From Bradyrhizobium sp. (GTDB taxonomy: Bacteria > Pseudomonadota > Alphaproteobacteria > Rhizobiales > Xanthobacteraceae): a stretch of 64,000 nucleotides of DNA. The position numbers and the translations under genes are program-made. Shown piece by piece: positions 1-9,078 of this stretch. Position 1 is the stretch's first letter. Every line of letters starts with the position of its first letter. The stretch is from positions 1 to 64,000 of the forward strand of contig NZ_JAUYQU010000294.1 of assembly GCF_030697065.1 (NCBI RefSeq), written 5' to 3'. Below the pieces are notes generated by a model. The model did no database searches and had not been told where the DNA came from. It saw nothing but the letters and a program-made list of their open reading frames with translations.

Positions 1-34
1 GGGCGGCGAAGGAGGCACTTGCGAAAACCTAGCC

Positions 35-118
35 GTCATTGCGAGGAGCGAAGCAACGAAGCAATCCATTCTTTCTTTCCGTTGCACGGATGGATTGCTT
101 CGCTACGCTCGCAATGAC
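35..118. repeat. Palindromic intergenic repeat, family B
   Basis: The element starts with GTCATTGCGAG and ends with CTCGCAATGAC, and its inner arms GAAGCAATCCAT and ATGGATTGCTTC also pair, so the whole 84 bp can fold into one long hairpin. A second copy lies at 37202..37283. It fills most of the gap at the left edge of the window. Confidence 0.8.
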
Positions 119-138
119 GATGGATGAGCCTGCGTGCC

Positions 139-546
139 CTACTCGATCACCCTCGCCCGCATCTGCGCATCCGGCACGAAGCACGCCTCATACTTGCCGA
201 AAATCCGGTAGCGATTGCGCGCGACGAGGCCGTACGCCGCGTCGCGCAGCGGCTTGGGCAGCGCGCCCAACACGCGTACCCAGTGCCATCCCGGCAGATT
301 CGACAGTACCGTCAGCGCGGCGTCGGATTTGAAGTGTACCTCACCGCCATGGACCACCGCGTTGGTGTCGGGATCATCCGGGTTGATTCCAAAGGCCTGC
401 GCCATCCGGGTGCCGTAACCGGACTGGATCGCGGTAAAGCGGAACCGCTTTTCGACGTCGCGCGCGGCGACGAAGCGGACCCAGCGCGAGCAGAAGACGC
501 AGACGCCGTCATAGAGGATGATATCGTCGTCCGGCCATTGGCTCAT
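139..546 (-). CDS. DCC-family (DUF393) thiol-disulfide oxidoreductase-like protein
   Basis: A 135-residue protein with the family hallmark DGVCVFC at residues 13–19, so Cys16 and Cys19 form a CxxC-like redox pair near the N terminus. The family (DUF393) is predicted to be thioredoxin-like, but its substrates are unknown. No signal peptide is visible, so it is probably cytoplasmic. Its start overlaps the stop of the upstream SDR–DoxX gene by four bases, which suggests translational coupling. It is the last gene of a four-gene minus-strand operon. Length is typical of the family. The family call is firm; the redox role is inferred. Confidence 0.85.
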   Translation of the reverse strand: MSQWPDDDIILYDGVCVFCSRWVRFVAARDVEKRFRFTAIQSGYGTRMAQAFGINPDDPDTNAVVHGGEVHFKSDAALTVLSNLPGWHWVRVLGALPKPLRDAAYGLVARNRYRIFGKYEACFVPDAQMRARVIE

Positions 547-1877
547 CTGTTATCCAGCGTCAGCAGCGCCACTCCCATCAGCACGATGGCCGGCCCGGTC
601 TTGACCAGCGCGCCGAGCGGCTCGATCCACAGGTCCGGCGTCAGGATCGCCGCCCCGGCCATGTAGCCGACCGAGGCGACGATGCCGGCGATCAAACCGG
701 CGGCGCAACTGCGCCTGAATGCGATCAGGACGCCGATCGTCATATCCATCAGGCTGGTGAGAACCGTGACGGGCGCCACCAGCGCCGGGGGAAATCCGTG
801 CGAGCGCAGGATGGCGGCGGCGGCATCATAGGACACCACCAGCGCGATGAAGCCCGACACGATCCAGAACACCACGAGGCTCGCGATCACCAGCGCCTTG
901 ATCAGGAACAGCCGCGCAAACCATTTGTCCTGGATGGTGGCGCCGCGCTGCCCAACCGCCTGCGCCAGGGCTTCCGGCACGATGCCGGTGGCTTGCATCC
1001 AGGCCGAGGGATCGCCGGACACGCCGCGACGCAATTCGGCGATCGCGGTCGTTCGCATCGGCGGCATCCAGCCGAGCAGGCTGGCGAGATCGCCGAGCCT
1101 GGCGCCCAAATCGAGCAGAATTCCCGGCAACGCAATGCGCTTCGTGCCGGCGGTCCCGAACGAACGACGGAACTGGTCGACGACACCGCCGAGCGTGACC
1201 GGCTGCGGCACCATCAGGTCCCAGGTCACGTTATTCGCCTCGGCGTTCGCCGGCTCACTACGGATATCGCGGCCGGCGAGCCAGGCGATGGTGGCGGCGA
1301 TGTCCCCGGCCGCGACCGGCTGAAACGGCACATCCGATTCGGCCGCGGGCAGATCGACCGGAAACGCCGCCAGCGCGCGCAACATGGCGCTGCCACCATA
1401 GGCCGACGGCGCGATGACGAAACCCGGCCGCAGGATCGCATAGGGGATGCCGAACACCGCGATCAGCCGTTCGGCCTCGCGCTTGGTCTGGCTGAACGCC
1501 GTGCGATCCTCGTCGGCGGCGCCGGGAATCGATACCTGGACCAGACGGATCGCCCGGCGGCTGGCGCGGATCGCGCGCAGCAAGCGCTCGACGAAATCGC
1601 GATGCACCGCGCCGGTGTCGCTGCCGGGGCCGTCCTGCAGCACGCCAAGGCAATTGACGACGAGGTCGATGCCGTGATCGCGGATCAGATGCGTCAGCGC
1701 GGCCGTGTCCATCGACATGACAGGCATTTCCAGATCGAATGGGCCGGCGATCTGCGAGGCTGCGTACCGCCGCGCGATCCCGGTCACCTCAAAGCCCCGG
1801 ATCCGCAGATCGTCGGTGACGAACCGCCCGATCAGGCCGGAGGCGCCGAGCACCAGGATTTTTTGCGTCTCGCTCAT
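543..1877 (-). CDS. SDR (NAD(P)-binding) protein fused to a DoxX-like membrane domain
   Basis: A 444-residue fusion. The N-terminal part is an atypical short-chain dehydrogenase/NmrA-like domain with the dinucleotide motif GASGLIG at residues 11–17. From about residue 320 the protein becomes hydrophobic with about four membrane segments, matching the DoxX-like domain found fused to such SDRs. The protein is therefore probably anchored in the inner membrane with the nucleotide-binding domain in the cytoplasm. Substrate unknown. It follows the DUF2269 gene after about 10 bases and overlaps the DCC gene by four. Redox partnership with the DCC protein is suggested by operon position only. Confidence 0.8.
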   Translation of the reverse strand: MSETQKILVLGASGLIGRFVTDDLRIRGFEVTGIARRYAASQIAGPFDLEMPVMSMDTAALTHLIRDHGIDLVVNCLGVLQDGPGSDTGAVHRDFVERLLRAIRASRRAIRLVQVSIPGAADEDRTAFSQTKREAERLIAVFGIPYAILRPGFVIAPSAYGGSAMLRALAAFPVDLPAAESDVPFQPVAAGDIAATIAWLAGRDIRSEPANAEANNVTWDLMVPQPVTLGGVVDQFRRSFGTAGTKRIALPGILLDLGARLGDLASLLGWMPPMRTTAIAELRRGVSGDPSAWMQATGIVPEALAQAVGQRGATIQDKWFARLFLIKALVIASLVVFWIVSGFIALVVSYDAAAAILRSHGFPPALVAPVTVLTSLMDMTIGVLIAFRRSCAAGLIAGIVASVGYMAGAAILTPDLWIEPLGALVKTGPAIVLMGVALLTLDNR

Positions 1878-1887
1878 GCCGGCACCT

Positions 1888-2358
1888 CTAGAATTGCGGC
1901 TTGGCTATCATCAGCCAGAGAATCAGCATGACCGAACCGAACCCGGGAATGCCGAACAGGAACCAGCGGCGAAACAGCGTGTGGTAACGCGGCGGCAGCG
2001 GCTCGTCCCGCGCCTCGGCGGCCCGCGCCAGATCGCGCATTTCGACCTGCATGAAGATCACGGGAATCCAGAACAGCCCGGCCACCGCGTAGAGCCCGAG
2101 CGAACCGGCCAGCCACGGCTCGGCATAGGAGGTCGCGGACAGCAGCATCAACAGTGCTCCGGTGACGGGCTGCAGCAGCACCGCCGACGCCGTGAACAGC
2201 ATATCGGCGATCACGACGGTGGAAGCCGTGCGCGCGATGAAGGCGGGATCGCCGCTGCGGTGGGCCATCAGCATGAAGAAGGCGATGCCGGTTCCGGTGC
2301 CGAGAATCACGATGGCGCCGAGCACGTGCAGGTATTTGAGCATGAAATACCAGGTCAT
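1888..2358 (-). CDS. DUF2269 family integral membrane protein
   Basis: A 156-residue protein starting MTWYFMLKYLHVLGA, with about four hydrophobic segments spread along its length and a short charged loop near residues 105–125. It resembles DUF2269 membrane proteins, whose function is not established. The start is fixed by context: its ATG shares one base with the TGA stop of the upstream hydrolase (TGATG), a classic coupling arrangement. The same frame stays open far upstream, but that extension is antisense-like noise within the hydrolase gene. Second gene of the four-gene operon. Confidence 0.8.
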   Translation of the reverse strand: MTWYFMLKYLHVLGAIVILGTGTGIAFFMLMAHRSGDPAFIARTASTVVIADMLFTASAVLLQPVTGALLMLLSATSYAEPWLAGSLGLYAVAGLFWIPVIFMQVEMRDLARAAEARDEPLPPRYHTLFRRWFLFGIPGFGSVMLILWLMIAKPQF

Positions 2359-3254
2359 CACTTTTTCGCCGCGGCCGGTGCGAGCGACTTGAGCGCCCGA
2401 TTCAGTTCGGGACCTGCGATTTCGACGCCGGCTTCGGACTCCGCCAGCCAGTGCCCCTCGCTGCCGGATGGCGCCAGCACGTGGAAGCCGGCTTTGCCGC
2501 CGCTGCCGCGAAACGCCGCCGCCATTCGGCGCGACAGATCGGGCGAGAAATAAGTATCGTTCGCCGCCACCAGCCATGTCACCGGCACGCGCGCGGCCCT
2601 GCCGAACTCGGCGGCCGCCACCATCAGCATATGCGGCGCGCAAACCCTGTTCGGCTGGTCGTCGGCATGGCCGCCGCGACCGGGCGCAAAGGCAATGATG
2701 GCGGAGACGTCTTTCGGATTCCCGCCGGCCAGCGCCAGCGCACCCCAGCCGCCGGCGGAGTGCCCGACAATCACCAGCCCGTCCGGCCGTATGAAGGGCT
2801 GCTTGCGCATAAAGCCCGCCGCCGCCGCGATCGCATCCGCGGTGGCGCGCCCCGCGCGCGCATAGTCGGCGTTGTCGCAGCCGCCCTGATCCTCCAGATA
2901 GCGTCCGCCGGTGGCGCCATGACCGGGACGTTCCGGCACCAGCACGGCAAAACCGCGCGCCACCAGCCGGCCGGCCAGCGCGCGATATTCGGGTTGCGGC
3001 ATCTGGGCGCGACGCAGGGCGTTCTGCGTCGAGGCATGTGCAATCACCGCCAGCCGAAACGGCCCGTCGCCGGGCGGACGAAACAGCAGCGCGCGCGCTG
3101 CGCCATCGATGGTCGGCGCGGGCACCAGCCATTGCTGCCTGCGATGCGGCTCGGCTTCCGCGCCTTTTGCGCCAAGGCTGACTTGCGCGAGCGCGTTCTG
3201 GCTACAGACCGCTCCGAGCACAACCAGGAAGAAACAGGCCTTGAGCGCTCGCAT
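2358..3254 (-). CDS. Secreted alpha/beta hydrolase (dienelactone hydrolase-like)
   Basis: About 298 residues from the ATG at 3254. An earlier in-frame start exists at 3320, but the 3254 start gives a proper signal peptide (basic MRALK, a hydrophobic core, then an Ala-x-Ala cleavage site near NALAQ). The nucleophile elbow GHSAGG is plain, and a late SEGHW motif could supply the catalytic His. The protein is therefore a predicted periplasmic serine hydrolase of the alpha/beta fold; the substrate cannot be told from sequence. First gene of the operon with DUF2269, SDR–DoxX and DCC genes. Confidence 0.8.
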   Translation of the reverse strand: MRALKACFFLVVLGAVCSQNALAQVSLGAKGAEAEPHRRQQWLVPAPTIDGAARALLFRPPGDGPFRLAVIAHASTQNALRRAQMPQPEYRALAGRLVARGFAVLVPERPGHGATGGRYLEDQGGCDNADYARAGRATADAIAAAAGFMRKQPFIRPDGLVIVGHSAGGWGALALAGGNPKDVSAIIAFAPGRGGHADDQPNRVCAPHMLMVAAAEFGRAARVPVTWLVAANDTYFSPDLSRRMAAAFRGSGGKAGFHVLAPSGSEGHWLAESEAGVEIAGPELNRALKSLAPAAAKK

Positions 3255-3468
3255 GAATTTGCCTGACGCGGGCCAGGGGGACAGCCCGGATTGCGGAACA
3301 GAATACCCGCGACGAATCAAATCCGCGGCATTTTCGTGAGCGTGGACGTCAGAACGGGCCGTTAGGAATCATTCGCAGCGTCAAATCCACCCAACAGGTG
3401 GCGTTCCCGAGGGCTTCTGTCCTTTTTCGATACAACCGCCGCCGTGACTGATGCAAAAAATCCACAGG

Positions 3469-3484
3469 TTAACCGATAATTAAC
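3469..3484 (+). promoter_or_regulatory. Perfect CtrA-type binding box
   Basis: TTAA, seven bases, then TTAAC, which is the full consensus described for the alphaproteobacterial cell-cycle regulator CtrA. It lies 44 bases upstream of the acetyltransferase ATG at 3528, a suitable distance for promoter control. A chance match is possible, though TTAA is rare in this GC-rich DNA. Confidence 0.45.
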
Positions 3485-3527
3485 GATAGACCTTGAAGCG
3501 GACGCGCTGACTTGCTTGGATAGCGAC

Positions 3528-4037
3528 ATGAGCACAACCCTGATCGAGGTTCGACCGGCCAAAGCTGCGGATGCAGCCGCGGTGGCGTCCACCCATGACG
3601 AAGCCTGGCGTTCGGCCTATCAGGGCATCATCCCCGGCGCCGAGCTGGAGAAGCTGATCAACCGCCGCGGCCCGCAATGGTGGGACAGCGCGATCCGCAA
3701 GGGCAGCCGCGTCAGCGTGCTGGTGTTCGGCGACAAGGTCGCGGGCTACGCCAATTACGGTCGCAACCGCGCCCGCAGTCTTCACTTCGAAGGCGAGATA
3801 TACGAACTCTATTTGCGTCCGGAGTTTCAGGGTCTCGGCTTCGGCCGCCGGCTGTTCACTGCGGCGCGCCGCGACCTGTTGCAGAGCGGGCTGAAGAGCA
3901 TGGTGATCTGGGCTCTCTCCGACAACGATCCGGCGACGGAGTTTTATCGCGCGCTCGGCGGCCGCATGGTTGCGCGCTCCTCGGAGAAGTTCGGGGCGAA
4001 GTCGCTCGACAAGGTCGCCTTCGCCTGGACCAACTGA
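3528..4037 (+). CDS. GNAT family N-acetyltransferase
   Basis: A 169-residue protein from the ATG at 3528; a TTG at 3516 is a possible but less likely start. The acetyl-CoA motif A is visible as RPEFQGLGFGRRLF, with the Q/RxxGxG/A loop, followed by the conserved segment containing DNDPATEFYRALGG (motif B). This is the standard GNAT fold. The substrate (amino group of a small molecule or protein) is unknown. The gene stands alone between the hydrolase operon, which is divergent, and ppa. A perfect CtrA-type box lies upstream, so cell-cycle control is possible. Confidence 0.88.
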   Translation: MSTTLIEVRPAKAADAAAVASTHDEAWRSAYQGIIPGAELEKLINRRGPQWWDSAIRKGSRVSVLVFGDKVAGYANYGRNRARSLHFEGEIYELYLRPEFQGLGFGRRLFTAARRDLLQSGLKSMVIWALSDNDPATEFYRALGGRMVARSSEKFGAKSLDKVAFAWTN

Positions 4038-4129
4038 GCTTCCCCGGACGTGTGAGACAAATCGAGGCTGGCTTCGGCCGGCGTCGCGTCCTAACCATGA
4101 GCTGACGTCTCACCCACGCGGAGCCCTTC

Positions 4130-4666
4130 ATGCGCATTGACGCCATCTCGCTCGGAATCGACCCGCCGCGTATCGTCAACGTCATCATCGAAGTTCCCGT
4201 CGGCGGCGAGCCGATCAAATACGAGATGGACAAGGACGCCGGCACGCTCGTGGTCGACCGGTTTCTCTATACCGCCATGCGCTATCCCGGCAATTACGGC
4301 TTCATCCCGCATACGCTGTCGGGCGACGGCGACCCCTGCGATGTGCTGGTGGCCAACACCCGCGCCATCGTCCCCGGCGCGGTCATGAGCGTGCGGCCGG
4401 TCGGCGTGCTCCTGATGGAAGACGAGGCCGGCGGCGACGAAAAGATCATCGCGGTGCCGTCCTCGAAACTGACCCAGCGCTACGACAAGGTGAAGACCTA
4501 CAGCGACCTGCCGGACATCACGCTGCAGCAGATCCAGCACTTCTTCGAGCATTACAAGGATCTGGAGCCCGGCAAATGGGTCAAGGTGGTGCGCTGGGGC
4601 GACGCCGCCGACGCGCACCGGCTGATCATCGAAGGCATGGAGCGAGCCCGGGCGAACGCGAAGTAG
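4130..4666 (+). CDS. ppa: Inorganic pyrophosphatase
   Basis: A 178-residue family I soluble pyrophosphatase. It hydrolyses pyrophosphate to two phosphates in the cytoplasm, pulling biosynthetic reactions forward. The metal-binding signature D-x-D-P-x-D is present at residues 66–71 (DGDPCD), preceded by the conserved [12 protein letters not shown] stretch. Length is normal for bacterial family I enzymes. The ATG has a weak GGAG-type ribosome site. It is transcribed alone, about 90 bases after the acetyltransferase gene. Confidence 0.97.
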   Translation: MRIDAISLGIDPPRIVNVIIEVPVGGEPIKYEMDKDAGTLVVDRFLYTAMRYPGNYGFIPHTLSGDGDPCDVLVANTRAIVPGAVMSVRPVGVLLMEDEAGGDEKIIAVPSSKLTQRYDKVKTYSDLPDITLQQIQHFFEHYKDLEPGKWVKVVRWGDAADAHRLIIEGMERARANAK

Positions 4667-4724
4667 GTTCTCGCGTTCCTTTCGCGCTGCGCAGCGTCCG
4701 GGGAACGAGGAGTGGAGATCGCCC

Positions 4725-6203
4725 ATGCGCCGGCTCATCAGAATAATCCGCAATATCCTGCTGCTCCTGATCGCAGCCATCGTCCTCCTCGCGGGCGTGC
4801 TGCTGTTCAATGTATTTTCGCATGGCTCGCGGCAGATCGAGGTCGCGGCGGTGCCGCGCGCGCCGGTCGACCAGGCTGCAACAACGCGGCTCTCCGAAGC
4901 GATCCGCTTTCAGACCATCTCCAATTTTCTCAATCCGGAGCAGGGTGCCGAGGCGCTGCGCGGACTGCGGACGCATATTGAAAAGAGCTTTCCGGCGTTT
5001 CATGCCGCGGCCAGGCGCGAACTGATCGGCGACCACAGCCTGCTCTACACGTGGCAGGGCACCGATCCCAGGGCGGCGCCGATCGCGCTGCTGGCGCATC
5101 AGGACGTGGTGCCGGTGGCGCCGGGCACCGAGAAGGACTGGCAGCACCCGCCGTTCGACGGCGTCATTGCCGACGGCTTCATCTGGGGCCGCGGATCGTG
5201 GGACGACAAGGGCAACCTCTATGCAATGCTGGAAGCGGCCGAGCAGATGGCCAAGCAGGGCTTTGCCCCGAAACGAACCGTCTACTTCGCGTTCGGCCAT
5301 GACGAGGAAGTGGCCGGCACCAGGGGTGCAAAGGCCATCGCCGCCACGCTGGCCTCGCGCGGCATCAAACTCGACTTCCTGCTCGACGAAGGCCTGCTGA
5401 TCACCGACGGCATCCTGAAGGGCCTCGACAGGCCCGCGGCGCTGATCGGCGTCGCTGAGAAGGGCTATGCGACGCTGGTGCTGACCGCGCAGGCGACGCC
5501 CGGCCATTCCTCGATGCCGCCGCGCCAGACCGCGATCGGCATGATGAGCGCCGCGCTGGCGCGGCTGGAAGACCATCGCCTGCCGATGCAGATTCGCGGC
5601 ACCGTCTCGGAAATGTTCGACACCCTGGCGCCGGAAATGAGCGGCTTCAACCGGGTCGTGCTGTCGAACCTCTGGCTGTTCAAGCCGCTGTTGCTGCGCG
5701 AATTCGAAAAGACCGGCCCCACCGAGGCGATGACCCGCACCACCACGGCGCTGACGATCTTCAACGCCGGCGACAAGGATAACGTATTGCCCGGCAACGC
5801 GGCTGCGACCGTCAACTTCCGCCTGATCCCCGGCGACACCCAGGCCAGCGTGATCGACCATGTCCGCGCCACCGTCGGCAATGAACGCATCGCCGTCGCG
5901 CCGTTTCCCGGCAACACCGATCCACCGCCGGTGACCGGCACCGCGGGTCCGTCCTACCGCATGCTCAACCGCACCATCCGGGAGGTTTTTCCCGACGTGA
6001 TCGTCGCCCCCGGCCTGATGGTGGCCGCGACCGACTCGCGCCACTTCACCGGCGTGACCGACACCATTTTCCGCTTCTCGCCGGTGCGCGCGACGTCGGA
6101 GGATCTAAAGCGGTTTCACGGCACCAACGAGCGACTGAGCGTCGAGGGCTATGCCGACATGATCCGGTTCTATCGACGGCTGATCGAGAACAGCGCGGGG
6201 TGA
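4725..6203 (+). CDS. Membrane-anchored M20 family metallopeptidase (carboxypeptidase S-like)
   Basis: A 492-residue protein with an N-terminal membrane anchor (residues 10–30) and a large M20 domain. Zinc ligands and catalytic residues are visible: His125 and Asp127 in LLAHQDVVPV, Asp160 in GRGSWDDKG, the Glu pair 194–195 in HDEEVAG, and a late His in DSRHFTG. The layout is that of the yeast CPS1/PM20D1 branch, which acts on dipeptides or N-acyl amino acids; the natural substrate here is unknown. A GGAG ribosome site precedes the ATG. It follows ppa by 58 bases and could share its transcript. Confidence 0.9.
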   Translation: MRRLIRIIRNILLLLIAAIVLLAGVLLFNVFSHGSRQIEVAAVPRAPVDQAATTRLSEAIRFQTISNFLNPEQGAEALRGLRTHIEKSFPAFHAAARRELIGDHSLLYTWQGTDPRAAPIALLAHQDVVPVAPGTEKDWQHPPFDGVIADGFIWGRGSWDDKGNLYAMLEAAEQMAKQGFAPKRTVYFAFGHDEEVAGTRGAKAIAATLASRGIKLDFLLDEGLLITDGILKGLDRPAALIGVAEKGYATLVLTAQATPGHSSMPPRQTAIGMMSAALARLEDHRLPMQIRGTVSEMFDTLAPEMSGFNRVVLSNLWLFKPLLLREFEKTGPTEAMTRTTTALTIFNAGDKDNVLPGNAAATVNFRLIPGDTQASVIDHVRATVGNERIAVAPFPGNTDPPPVTGTAGPSYRMLNRTIREVFPDVIVAPGLMVAATDSRHFTGVTDTIFRFSPVRATSEDLKRFHGTNERLSVEGYADMIRFYRRLIENSAG

Positions 6204-6212
6204 CGACACAAT

Positions 6213-6309
6213 CGTCATTCCGGGGCGATGCAACGCATCGAACCCGGAATCTCGAGCGACACTACCTCTGGATTCCGGGTTAGCCTCTTCGAGGCGCCAC
6301 GGAATGACG
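6213..6309. repeat. Palindromic intergenic repeat, family A
   Basis: The element begins CGTCATTCCGGGGCGATGC and ends with GGAATGACG, with internal copies of CCCGGAATC and GATTCCGGG that pair. It lies between the convergent M20 peptidase and folD genes and could act as a two-way terminator. Further copies are at 18724, 28255, 32767, 39015, 49795 and 61229. Confidence 0.85.
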
Positions 6310-6313
6310 GGGG

Positions 6314-7198
6314 TCACACCGCCGGCTTCGCAAGCCCGTGAATCGCGCAGGCCGCGCGCAGGGTGTTGACCAGCAGGCACGCCACCGTCATCTGGCCGAC
6401 GCCGCCGGGCACCGGCGTGATCGCGCCGGCGACCTCGGATACTTCCTGAAAGGCGACGTCGCCGACCAGCCGGTCCTTGCCGTCAGGCCCCGGCAGCCGG
6501 TTGATACCGACGTCGATTACAGTGGCGCCGGGCTTGATCCAGTCGGCGCGCACCATCTCCGGCCTGCCGACGGCGGCATAAACCAGGTCGGCGCGGACGC
6601 AGAGTTGCGCCAGATCGCGCGAGCGCGAATGGGCGATCGTCACCGTGGCGTTTTCGTTGAGCAGCAACTGCACCAGCGGACGGCCGACCAGATTGGAGCG
6701 GCCGATCACGATGGCGTTCATGCCCTCGAGCGAGGCGTGCACGCTCTTGCTCAGGAGGATGCAGCCGAGCGGCGTGCAGGGCGACAACGCCGGCAACCCG
6801 CCAGCGAGGCGGCCGGCATTGTTCGGATGCAGCCCGTCGACATCCTTGGCGGGATCGATGGCGTTGATGATGGCTTCGGTATCGAGCGATTTCGGCAACG
6901 GCAGCTGCACCAGGATGCCGTGCACGCTGGAATCGCGATTGAGCTTGCCGATCAGCGCCAGCAATTCGATCTGCGCGACGTCGGCCGGCAGCACGTGCTC
7001 GAACGACGCCATGCCGGCGGCCTGGGTCTGCTTGTGCTTGCTGCGGACATAGACCTGGCTGGCGGGGTCGCTGCCGACCAGCACCACCGCGAGGCCGGGC
7101 GTCAGCCCGTGCGCACGCTGCAGCCGCGCCACCTCGTCGGCGACACGGGCGCGAAGCTCCGACGCAATGGCTTTTCCGTCGATGATGCGGGCTGTCAT
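6314..7198 (-). CDS. folD: Bifunctional methylenetetrahydrofolate dehydrogenase / cyclohydrolase
   Basis: A 294-residue FolD. It interconverts 5,10-methylene-, 5,10-methenyl- and 10-formyl-tetrahydrofolate using NADP in the cytoplasm. Catalytic residues Tyr50, Lys54 and Lys56 lie in the YVxSKxK motif, followed by QLPLP near residue 100, the nucleotide-binding GRSNLVGRP and the signature [10 protein letters not shown]. Length is normal. It is the last gene of a minus-strand operon YggT–DUF167–FolD, 18 bases after the DUF167 gene. Its product feeds purine synthesis (purH at 37415). Confidence 0.97.
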   Translation of the reverse strand: MTARIIDGKAIASELRARVADEVARLQRAHGLTPGLAVVLVGSDPASQVYVRSKHKQTQAAGMASFEHVLPADVAQIELLALIGKLNRDSSVHGILVQLPLPKSLDTEAIINAIDPAKDVDGLHPNNAGRLAGGLPALSPCTPLGCILLSKSVHASLEGMNAIVIGRSNLVGRPLVQLLLNENATVTIAHSRSRDLAQLCVRADLVYAAVGRPEMVRADWIKPGATVIDVGINRLPGPDGKDRLVGDVAFQEVSEVAGAITPVPGGVGQMTVACLLVNTLRAACAIHGLAKPAV

Positions 7199-7216
7199 CT
7201 CGATCCTTCCGGTAGA

Positions 7217-7537
7217 TCAGTCGGGCTTCGCCGCGGTCAGTTTTCGCAGGGCTTCGCCGAGTTTCGCCGGATCGCCGTCGACGGCAATCTGTTTGTGTCG
7301 GGACGTCGTTCCCGACAGGACCCTGACGCACCGCTTGGGCACCCCGAGCACCCTGGCGAGCAACTCCGTCACCGCGCGGTTGGCCTCGCCGCCCTCGGCG
7401 ATGGCGCGGACCCGAACCTTGACCACGTTGCGGCCATTGGCCAGCGTCTCGACGCCGTCGATGTCATCGCGGCCGCCGCGCGGCGTGACGCGCATTGCGA
7501 TGCTGACGCCCTCGGTGGAATAGCGCCAAGGGTCCAT
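7217..7537 (-). CDS. DUF167 (YggU family) protein
   Basis: A 106-residue protein from the ATG at 7537; the frame stays open upstream to 7591 but the later start gives the usual family length. It shows the YggU pattern: an N-terminal segment with VTPRGGRDDIDG, then VKVRVRAIAEGGEANRAV and a basic strand with SGTTSRHKQI. The structure of E. coli YggU is known but the function is not settled. It sits between yggT and folD, a gene order shared with related alphaproteobacteria. Confidence 0.88.
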   Translation of the reverse strand: MDPWRYSTEGVSIAMRVTPRGGRDDIDGVETLANGRNVVKVRVRAIAEGGEANRAVTELLARVLGVPKRCVRVLSGTTSRHKQIAVDGDPAKLGEALRKLTAAKPD

Positions 7538-7559
7538 GGAACATCCACTACCGTCGCGA

Positions 7560-7850
7560 TCAGACCACGTTGGGATAGATGTAGTAGGCAATCACCCGCT
7601 GGATGAACATGATGATCAGGATCAGGATGATCGGCGAGATATCGAGGCCGCCGAGACTCGGCATGAACCGCCGGATCGGCGCCAGTACCGGTTCGGTGAT
7701 TCGGTACAGGAACTCGGCCACCGCCGCCACGAATTGGTTGCGCGTGTTCACGACGTTGAAGGCAATCAGCCAGGACAGGATGGCGGACGCGATCAGCAGC
7801 CAGACATAGAGATCGAGAACAATAATGATGATGTCGAGAACGGCTCGCAT
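7560..7850 (-). CDS. YggT family membrane protein
   Basis: A 96-residue protein with two hydrophobic segments (about residues 5–28 and 65–90) and the YggT hallmarks: a central RITEPVLAPIRRFMPSLGG loop and a segment starting LDISPIILILI. The family is linked to membrane or cell-envelope roles and osmotic shock tolerance in some bacteria, but its biochemistry is unclear. It is the first gene of the YggT–DUF167–FolD operon. Confidence 0.9.
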   Translation of the reverse strand: MRAVLDIIIIVLDLYVWLLIASAILSWLIAFNVVNTRNQFVAAVAEFLYRITEPVLAPIRRFMPSLGGLDISPIILILIIMFIQRVIAYYIYPNVV

Positions 7851-8034
7851 GGGGGATGAACTCGCGGGGTTTGCTGCCTGCTAGATATCGGTTCCTACCC
7901 TCGCAAACAAGGGAAGTTCCCGGCAAAAACTCCCGAAAATCAGCGATTTCACCGTTCTTGACTTGCCCTTGGCGCGGATTGTAAATGGCGCCAATTGCGG
8001 GCCGCCGGAACTCACCCTTTCGGCCGGTCGCGAT

Positions 8035-8106
<72 letters not shown>

Positions 8107-8110
<4 letters not shown>

Positions 8111-8172
8111 CGCTTCGCCCTTCGGGCTACGCGTGGCGCAGCCACGCAAGGGCCTGAATGGCGAAGCGTGGT
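8107..8172. repeat. Inverted repeat starting inside the tRNA-Ala 3' end
   Basis: ACCACGCTTCGCC at 8107–8119 is a perfect inverted match to GGCGAAGCGTGGT at 8160–8172. A second hairpin, GCGTGGC with GCCACGC, lies inside at 8131–8147. The left arm includes the last four bases of the tRNA. It may act as terminator or processing signal; no T-run follows, so this is uncertain. Confidence 0.7.
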
Positions 8173-8227
8173 GCCCGGCGTAGCCCACTCCGGGCGAAGA
8201 CGGGCTGCCGATGCCCGTGCTTTTCCT

Positions 8228-9076
8228 CTACTCCCCCGTGAACCTCGGCGGGCGCTTCTCCATGAAGCTCGCGACGCCTTCGCGGAAATCGCTGCCGCGC
8301 AGTGCGACAACCATTTCGCGGTTGGCGTCGATGGTGGCCTCGGCCAGGGTCTGGAACGGCACGTCGTAGAGCTGCCGCTTGATGACGGCGATCGCGCTCG
8401 GCGAGACGAAATCGGCGAGATCGCGGGCATAGGCGTAGGTCTGCTCGCGCAGCTGGTCGGGCGGGTACAGCCGGTTGACCAGACCGATGCGCAACGCCTC
8501 GTCACTTTGCACCCGGCGCGCGGACATCAGGAGATCCAGCGCATTGGCATGGCCGACGATACGCGGCAGCATCCAGCTGATGCCATGCTCCGCGATCAGC
8601 CCGCGGCGCGAGAACGCTGTCGTGAACACGGTGTTGTCGGCGGCAAAGCGCAGGTCGCAGTACAGCGCGTGCACCAGACCGATGCCCGCGGTGGCGCCGT
8701 TCAGCATGCCGATCACGGGTTTTGCGATCGACGGGTAATAGCCGTAGCGGCTCTGCCAGTCCGGCCGCCGGTTCATGTCGAACGGCGGCAGGCTCTGGGC
8801 CCGCTTGATGTCGTCGGGATCTAGCCCTTTCAGCGCATCCATATCGGCGCCGGCGCAGAACGCCCGCCCGGCACCGGTCAGCACGATGACGCGGACATCG
8901 TCGTCGGCCGCAGCAGTCTCCATGGCGTGGCGCACGTCGCGCTCCATGATCGGCGTCCACGCATTCATGCGGTCGGGCCGGTTCAAGGTGATGGTCGCGA
9001 TCTTGTCGCTCACCTCGTAGAGGATGTGCTGATAGGTCACCGGATCGCTCACGACCGCGCGTTGTTGCTGAGACAT
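8228..9076 (-). CDS. Enoyl-CoA hydratase/isomerase (crotonase) family protein
   Basis: A 282-residue crotonase-fold protein from the ATG at 9076 (the frame is open much further, but that part overlaps the NTF2-like gene). The CoA-binding and oxyanion-hole motifs are clear: AGRAFCAGADMDAL and NGATAGIGLVHAL. The second catalytic glutamate position is present in GLIAEHGISW, whereas the first (in the helix after GATAG) is not obvious, so it may be an isomerase-like member rather than a true hydratase. It begins two bases after the stop of the NTF2-like gene, so the two are co-translated. Confidence 0.87.
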   Translation of the reverse strand: MSQQQRAVVSDPVTYQHILYEVSDKIATITLNRPDRMNAWTPIMERDVRHAMETAAADDDVRVIVLTGAGRAFCAGADMDALKGLDPDDIKRAQSLPPFDMNRRPDWQSRYGYYPSIAKPVIGMLNGATAGIGLVHALYCDLRFAADNTVFTTAFSRRGLIAEHGISWMLPRIVGHANALDLLMSARRVQSDEALRIGLVNRLYPPDQLREQTYAYARDLADFVSPSAIAVIKRQLYDVPFQTLAEATIDANREMVVALRGSDFREGVASFMEKRPPRFTGE

Positions 9077-9078
9077 AT

